Shown: positions 11,564-15,754 of the stretch, in pieces
How the letters are laid out: each line of letters begins with the position of its first letter
Position numbering within the stretch: position 1 is the first letter of the stretch
From: Baffinella frigidus
Taxonomy: Eukaryota; Cryptophyceae; Cryptomonadales; Baffinellaceae
NCBI GenBank assembly: GCA_026770585.1
Contig: MU646388.1
Coordinates: 19,025 to 34,778, forward strand
DNA: 15,754 bases
Direction: 5' to 3'
The notes under the pieces: generated by a model
Database searches by the model: none
What the model was told of the DNA's origin: nothing
Seen by the model: the letters and a program-made list of their open reading frames with translations, nothing else
Made by a program: the position numbers and the translations under genes

Positions 11564-11668
11564 TATCCCTTAAGTGGCCAGCCGGTCAAATTTGACCGGC
11601 AAGAGGTCCTAGGCAGGTCCTAGGACCCTACGGTAGGGTGTATGAGCCTACTGGCCACTTAAGGGATA
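11564..11668. mobile_element. Family B palindromic element
   Basis: The cleanest copy: TATCCCTTAAGTGGCC and GGCCACTTAAGGGATA ends are exact complements. It has GCCGGTCAAATTTGACCGGC as a second palindrome in the left half and a CCTACGGTAGGG core. Confidence 0.8.
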
Positions 11669-11809
11669 GGGATACCTCGTCTGAACACTCTTGCTCGAGG
11701 TTCGGTCGGCCGCCGTGTTCTGAAATTAGTGCACTGTACGAGCGGTTTGACCACTCCGAGATTCAGTCAACCTCCTGTTACTAAAGAGAGAACACGCAGG
11801 GGTCGAGTC

Positions 11810-11908
11810 CGTTTCGTTTTCTCAAGTAACGGGTTCTTGTACACGAGGTCTTGGAGCATAGGACCACCTCAGGGGCGATGCGTGTCCTGATTTTCGAGTA
11901 ACCCCTGC
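11810..11908. mobile_element. Family C-like palindrome
   Basis: TCTCAAGTAACGGGT on the left; GGAGCATAGGACCACC and TTTTCGAGTAACCCCTG on the right. It runs into the next family A copy. The stretch 11669-11809 before it holds nothing recognised. Confidence 0.4.
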
Positions 11909-12033
11909 ACACGGGCACCTCGCTCATAGGAAACTGCACCCCCCCTAGAACCACCGCAGGGCCCTACTCTAGGCATAGGCCTACTGTAGGGTCCTACGGG
12001 GTTGCGGTTTCTTATGAGCGAGGTACCCCTGTA
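11907..12033. mobile_element. Family A palindromic element
   Basis: Left end TGCACACGGGCACCTCGCTC, right end GGTACCCCTGTA, with an extra CTCTA in the core. After it, 12034-12193 has no recognised feature. Confidence 0.7.
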
Positions 12034-12217
12034 GTGCCGCGCGCTTTCTCACTGCCACTCTCTCTTCGCCCACCCGAGATATCCTATGGGGGCGCATACC
12101 CAAAAGCCGCGTTTAAAAAGTGTGGCGCTTCGTCACAGGAACGGGGATAACCGCGGCATCTCTTTGTACTCCCACGGGTTCTCCTGGTGGTGCGTCTTCT
12201 TATGAGCGAGATGACCC

Positions 12218-12344
12218 ACTGGGGAACCTCGCTCTTCAGAAACGTCCACCGTCCACCCACCAAGGATCACCAAAAGGCCCCAGGCATAGGCCTACTGTAG
12301 GGTCCTAGGGGGAGGCGCTTTCTTATGAGCGAGATACCCCTCTA
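12218..12344. mobile_element. Family A element, diverged
   Basis: Left end ACTGGGGAACCTCGCTC, right end GAGATACCCCTCTA. A right-end fragment of another copy (CTTATGAGCGAGATGACCC) lies just before it at 12198-12216. Confidence 0.65.
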
Positions 12345-12446
12345 CTGGGGGCGCGGGGGCACCGTGTGCCACAAGCTTACGATGCCACACGAGGATCTAC
12401 TGAGGTTGACCCCCCCTGGGTGTGGACCCTGGGGGGCGATTGGCGG

Positions 12447-12507
12447 TGTCTTGTGAGCAAGACACCCCTGTAGCGCCTGGTGTTGCTGCAGGGGTGACCT
12501 CGCACAA
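12447..12507. mobile_element. Fragments of family A ends
   Basis: GTCTTGTGAGCAAGACACCC and CTGTAG, then after 15 bp TGCAGGGGTGACCTCGC. This is a right end followed by a left end, without cores. The rest of 12345-12613 shows no gene I would support. Confidence 0.4.
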
Positions 12508-12613
12508 GGCACCGGATCCACGCCCTTGGAGGCCCATCCCGACACACGCCCCCGCAGGAGCGACAGAGGGTACGCGCAACCACGGGGGCGGACGGTGCTC
12601 AGACAGCCTACAG

Positions 12614-12770
12614 TACTGGGGTACCCCTCGCTCGTAAGGAGGCGCAGCCCCCTACGAACCGACAGTAGGCCTATGGTGGTCCTTGACCCCCCCTCCTCCT
12701 ACTAGGACCACCCCTACTACGGTGGTCCTATGGAGGTGCGCGGCTCCTTATCAGCGAGCTACCTTTTTAA
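12614..12770. mobile_element. Diverged, enlarged family A-like element
   Basis: Left end TACTGGGGTACCCCTCGCTC, right end CTTATCAGCGAGCTACC. The core is expanded, with GGTGGTCC repeats and a CCCCCCCTCCTCCTACTAGG stretch. Confidence 0.5.
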
Positions 12771-12818
12771 AGGGCGGCGTGCAAGGGTAGCGCAAAGTGC
12801 CCGGGCAGCCGCCCGCGC

Positions 12819-12922
12819 TACCCCTTAAGTGGCCAGCGGGTAAACATTAACCCCCGACCGGTCCTATGCAGGTCCTAGGGCCCTACGGTAGGGCCTATGA
12901 GCCCACTCGCCACTTGAGGGAT
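12819..12922. mobile_element. Family B palindromic element
   Basis: Ends TACCCCTTAAGTGGCC and CGCCACTTGAGGGAT, core GGGCCCTACGGTAGGGCC. It has replaced or truncated the left end of the family A copy that follows. Confidence 0.7.
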
Positions 12923-12925
12923 TTG

Positions 12926-13041
12926 CCTACCTTGCTCAGAAGAAAGCGCCCCCCCCCTAGGACCACCATAGGGTCCTAGGCATAGGCCTACTGTAGGGTC
13001 CTGGGGGGGGGGTGTTTTCTTATGAGCGAGGTACCCCTGCA
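12926..13041. mobile_element. Family A element, left end truncated
   Basis: Starts TACCTTGCTCAGAAGAAAGC, lacking CAGGGG. The right end GGTACCCCTGCA is intact. Confidence 0.65.
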
Positions 13042-13079
13042 CCGGGCTGGCTTGTTTTCCTCGGGTTCTCTCTCTCCAA

Positions 13080-13158
13080 AATTAACCCCGGACAGGTCCT
13101 AGACATGTCTTAGGGCCCTACGGTAGGGCGTATGCGCCTGCTGGCTACTTAAGGGACA
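13080..13158. mobile_element. Family B fragment
   Basis: Right half only: GGACAGGTCCTAGACATGTC, then GGGCCCTACGGTAGGGCG and GGCTACTTAAGGGACA. Confidence 0.6.
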
Positions 13159-13162
13159 GGGG

Positions 13163-13221
13163 TGCTCTCTCTCTCTCTCTCTTCTTCCTCTCCATCCTGG
13201 CCCCGCGAGGTTCTCGCGGGA

Positions 13222-13257
<36 letters not shown>

Positions 13258-13382
13258 GGAGGGAGAGATGGAGGGAGAGAGAGAGAAAGAGAGGGAGGGA
13301 GGGAGGGAGAGAGGGAGGGAGAGAGGGAGGGAGAGAGGGAGGGAGGGAGAGAGAGAGAGAGGGAGACGGGAACCTCGCGGGC
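13163..13382. repeat. CT/GA tract hairpin and GGGAGA purine run
   Basis: CTCTCTCT... (13163-13197), then CCCGCGAG GTT CTCGCGGG, then about 140 bases of GAGAGA and GGGAGGGAGA purine repeat, ending GGGAACCTCGCGGG. The CT and GA arms are complementary. Protein-like reading frames here (Ser-Leu or Arg-Glu runs) are repeat artefacts. Confidence 0.85.
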
Positions 13383-13450
13383 ACCTCGCGCGAAATCCGT
13401 ATGTCTCATAACCTCCCGTGTGGGTCCCATAACCTCCAGCATCGGGAGGC

Positions 13451-15625
13451 TTAGAGGAGCGGGAGGCGGAACTGCATGCCCGCCACCTCCTCCTTGCGCG
13501 CGACGATCTGTTTTCAGGGTTCATGGTTCAGGAGGGTTCAGGAGGGTTCAGGAGGATTCTGGAGGGTTCAGGAGGATTCTGGAGGGCTCAGGGTTCAGGA
13601 GGGTTCAGGAGTTCAGGAGTTCAGGGTTCAGAATTCAGGGTTCAGAGTTGAGGTGGAGGGTTCACTATTCGGCACATGAGAAGACGTGCAGGGTTCAGGT
13701 CTTGCGTTTGCGTTGAGGTCCTACTCTTACAGGGCAGGGCCTTCACGGAAGGGAATACATGGTGGTAATATTGGTTTCGATCCGTGATAAACGCACCAGG
13801 GGGGCCCGGGGTGGGGAGTCAGTCGACCCGCTGGATGCGCGAAACGCGCGTGTAGATAGGTACAGGGGTTATTCGCGAATACGGACACGCACCACCTTAG
13901 TACATGGGAATGGGAAACTACAAAGCCATCGTTCAGGGGGGCCACGCAAGATTCTAGGGCAGAGTGGCCCACAGGAGAAATAGTCGAATTCGACTATTTC
14001 GTAAGTTCATAAGTGGACATTCTTCCCACAGAAAAACCGAAATTCCGGAAAGTTGTTACAAATTCCGTGTGAACTGGCTTGTTTTCCCAGGTCAGCCCTA
14101 CACTCTTGCGTGGGAATGTCCTGGAATCAAGAGCTAACTCACACGGCAGGTTCGGTCAACAGGCATCCGTTCATTCGTGGGTCTCAACAAGGCGTTGGTT
14201 GGTGGGTCTCATAACCTTCTCGTACTCCTGCTTCATCGCCTCGGCGACGAGGAGGCGCTTGCGGAGTTCCCCGAAGTGGTCGAAGCTCTCCTGCGCCGTC
14301 TGCATCGCCAAGACCTGAGGCGGGCCCATCCATCGTTAGCTTTCTGAGGCGGGCCCGTCCATCGTTAGGTTACGAGGTTTTTAGGTTTCGAGGTTACGAG
14401 CCCCTAAAAGGCGCGGTTCATACACAATCAACAAATAAATCGCGCGGCAAGCCTCGCCTCATGGGCCGTCTGCATCGCCAGGGTCTGAGGCGGGCCCATC
14501 CATCGTTATGTTTCTGAGGCGGGCCCGGCCGGTTAGGTTGCGTCAGGCGGGCCCGTCCATCGCTGAGCCTCACGCAACCTGACCGGACGGCAACCAGCTG
14601 GGCGCGGATGGCGGGGGATCCTCTGACGCGTTTTTTGAACTACATGGGCATCTACATGGGAAGGCTGGCGGGGCAGCAACCAGCTGGGCGCGGATGGCGG
14701 GACCGTCCGTGTCGCGCAGGCGGTCGATCGCTTGCTGCCGCTCCTCCAGGACGCCCAGCTGCACCTGCACACAAAAAAATATTTGAATGTTTGGTTTGAT
14801 TTGATTTGATTGCCATTTAGCGTTTGGTTTGGTGTGTACCAGTTATTTCGACCCTATTTACATGTGGAGGTGTAAGGATTTGTACCAACAAAACCTTATT
14901 TAACCTGGTGTCTGGCCTAACTCAGGTCAGGAACGTGACCCAACTCCCGAAAGTTACAAAACAAATGCCCACTTGTAAAAGCATCCGGCTGCAAATTGGG
15001 TACTCCAGCATTCTCGAGTTGTTGAAACCCACTGTGTCAAAATCTCTATGTGCTGACCTGCATCCAAAAATCTCTATCCGAATCGCCACCGAGGTACCTC
15101 GCTCATAAAAAACTACCCCTCCCCTAGGACCACCGTAGGGTCCTAGACATAGTCCTACTGCAGGATCCTAGGGGCAGGCACTTTGTTATGAGCCAGGTAC
15201 CACTGTATCTGCTGACCTGCTGACCTGCATCCACAACTATGTGCTGGCCTGCATCTGTTGGCTGCGAGTAAATCTCCATCTGCCGACCTGCATCCGCAAA
15301 CTATCTGCTCACCTCAATCCATAAATATCCACAGATCTGTATGTGCAGTGGGGTTCGGGGTTTGGGGTTCGGAGTTTGGGGTTCGGGGTTTGGAGTTTGG
15401 GATGTGGGGTGTGGGGTGTGGGGTGTGGGGTTTGGTGTTCGTGGTGTGGGGATTGGGGTGTGGGGTATGGGGTGTGTGGGGTGTGTGGTGTGTGTGGTGT
15501 GTGTGGGGTGTGTGGGGTGTGTGGTGTGTGTGGTGTGTGTGGTGTGTGTGGTGTGTGTGGTGTGTGTGGGGTGTGTGGGGTGGGCAGACCTCCATGTTGT
15601 GGCCGGGGTTGGCGCCCGCGTGCTG
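13451..15625 (-). CDS. Coiled-coil protein gene, 3' part, four exons
   Basis: Unrecognised. Exons, in order: 15625-15590 (QHAGANPGHNME, start of exon uncertain), 14764-14681 (VQLGVLEERQQAIDRLRD and TDGPAIRAQL), 14314-14216 (VLAMQTAQESFDHFGELRKR and LLVAEAMKQEYEK), 13507-13451 (IVARKEEVAGMQFRLPLL, then TAA). All joins are phase 0. The clearest acceptor is TTTTTTTGTGTGCAG| before the second exon; donors are GAG|GTCTGC, CTG|GTTGCT and AAG|GTTATG. The charged, Leu-spaced sequence suggests an extended helix. The 5' exons lie beyond the window. The last exon is the least certain: it could continue through GAG|GTGGCG instead of reading to the stop. Partial copies of the first three exons nearby mimic the pattern in the GST gene and support them as real exons. 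Confidence 0.5.
13516..13640. repeat. GGGTTCAGGA minisatellite
   Basis: About a dozen units of GGGTTCAGGA or GGATTCTGGA and variants. It lies immediately beside the last exon of the coiled-coil gene. Confidence 0.8.
13858..13898. mobile_element. Family C end fragment
   Basis: TACAGGGGTTATTCGCGAAT followed by ACGGACACGCACCACC. No second arm is found in the following 200 bp. Confidence 0.4.
13977..14000. repeat. Perfect 24-bp palindrome
   Basis: GAAATAGTCGAA followed directly by its complement. It lies in the intron before the last coiled-coil exon. The rest of 13640-14215 shows only a weak inverted pair, CCGTGTGA (about 14063) with TCACACGG (about 14138). Confidence 0.75.
14320..14575. repeat. 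GGCGGGCCC(A/G)TCCATCG repeats
   Basis: CTGAGGCGGGCCCATCCATC, with GTTA after it, appears beside the real third exon and again beside its copy. Shorter versions (GGCGGGCCCGTCCATCG) lie near 14346 and 14547. They mark the duplicated intron flank. Confidence 0.7.
14455..14484 (-). pseudogene. Partial copy of coiled-coil third exon (5' part)
   Basis: Reads TLAMQTAHEA after CCTCAG, against VLAMQTAQES after CCTCAG in the real exon. It then diverges and reaches a stop. It lies upstream of the real exon. Confidence 0.8.
14595..14615 (-). pseudogene. Partial copy of coiled-coil second exon (3' part)
   Basis: Reads PAIRAQL then GTTGCC, against PAIRAQL then GTTGCT at the real exon end. The match covers 21 exon bases and a few intron bases. 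It lies downstream of the real exon. Confidence 0.75.
15050..15330. repeat. TGCTGACCTGCATCC repeats, interrupted
   Basis: Degenerate units around CTGACCTGCATCC occur before and after a family A element (15092-15207). The element therefore inserted into or beside an existing repeat in the first intron of the coiled-coil gene segment. Confidence 0.65.
15092..15207. mobile_element. Family A palindromic element
   Basis: Left end eroded (GAGGTACCTCGCTC), right end CCAGGTACCACTGTA. The core is in the ACCACCGTAGGGTCCTAG orientation. Confidence 0.65.
15342..15580. repeat. GGGGTTCGGGGTTT and GTGTGTGTGG tandem repeats
   Basis: 15342-15410 is a GGGGTTTGGAGTTC-type repeat; 15410-15580 is TGTGGGG and GTGTGTGTGG. 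Apparent Trp/Val- or His/Thr/Pro-rich proteins here are repeat artefacts. The tract ends about ten bases from the donor of the first coiled-coil exon. Confidence 0.85.
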
Positions 15626-15626
15626 C

Positions 15627-15676
15627 TAGAGAGAGAGAGAGAGAGACAGAGAGCGCGCGCGCGCGAGAGAGAGAGA
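15627..15676. repeat. GA and GC dinucleotide tracts
   Basis: AGAGAGAG, then ACAGAGAGC, then a CGCGCGCGCGCG run (alternating purine-pyrimidine), then GAGAGAGAG. On the minus strand the CT side is the pyrimidine tract before the first coiled-coil exon. A second GA tract starts at 15724. Confidence 0.85.
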
Positions 15677-15677
15677 C

Positions 15678-15707
15678 CTCCATTTGGTGGCCGGTATTGG
15701 CCCCGCG
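15678..15707 (-). pseudogene. Copy of the first coiled-coil exon
   Basis: Reads GANTGHQME then GTCTCTC, against GANPGHNME then GTCTGCC in the left copy. Its start lies in a CAG-repeat (CAGCAGCAGCAGG). Either copy could be the used exon; the left one keeps frame more simply with the acceptor. Confidence 0.6.
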
Positions 15708-15754
15708 CCTGCTGCTGCTGGGCGAGAGAGAGAGGGAGAGAGGGAGTGAGGGAG

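Noticed and set aside
13099-13716. Ser/Leu/Pro-rich and Arg/Glu-rich frames
   Set aside because: Products of the CT/GA repeat in different frames.
14824-15108. Plus-strand 94-codon frame
   Set aside because: It lies in an intron on the other strand and ends inside a family A element; ordinary composition but no recognisable motif or start context.
15258-15683. Trp/Val/Gly-rich and His/Thr/Pro-rich frames
   Set aside because: Products of the GTGTGTGTGG repeat; no independent coding evidence.

Overview
This is nuclear DNA from a eukaryote, most likely a green alga. The genes are split into short exons (33-99 nt, apart from one of 543 nt) by GT-AG introns rich in repeats. One protein is a VAMP72-type longin R-SNARE, a subfamily characteristic of the green lineage, and a chlorophyte-like TGTAA poly(A) motif follows another gene. 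A prasinophyte-type alga with a repeat-rich genome is plausible, but the species is a guess.

Layout. Positions 1-2001 are intergenic and packed with palindromic MITE-like elements (family A, about 120 bp, ends TACAGGGGTACC; family B, about 105 bp, ends TATCCCTTAAGTGG). A hairpin with perfect 70-bp arms lies at 2002-2161. A complete nine-exon glutathione S-transferase gene runs on the minus strand from 7158 to 2228 (240 aa). A 441-bp divergent promoter region (7159-7599) separates it from a two-exon R-SNARE gene on the plus strand (7600-10655, 211 aa), whose 2.4-kb intron holds several palindromic elements. From 10656 to about 13450 is another intergenic block dense in family A and B palindromes. 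From 15625 down to 13451 is the 3' part of an unidentified coiled-coil gene on the minus strand, running off the right edge.

The most striking pattern cuts across all three genes. At least eight exons have one or more partial, decayed copies of themselves in the neighbouring intron (or, for the SNARE, just beyond the stop). With one unclear case, copies upstream of an exon keep its 5' part and copies downstream keep its 3' part. That is what local tandem duplications with one breakpoint inside the exon would leave, so introns here seem to have grown by such duplications, followed by decay and palindrome insertion. One SNARE exon copy was itself split by a palindromic element flanked by GATC repeats.

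The genes are not an operon. Only the GST/SNARE pair could share control, through the divergent promoter, which carries a heat-shock-element-like GAA/TTC array. I see no rRNA, tRNA, CRISPR array or autonomous transposase gene. All exon structures were worked out by eye from splice sites and family resemblance and have no transcript support.
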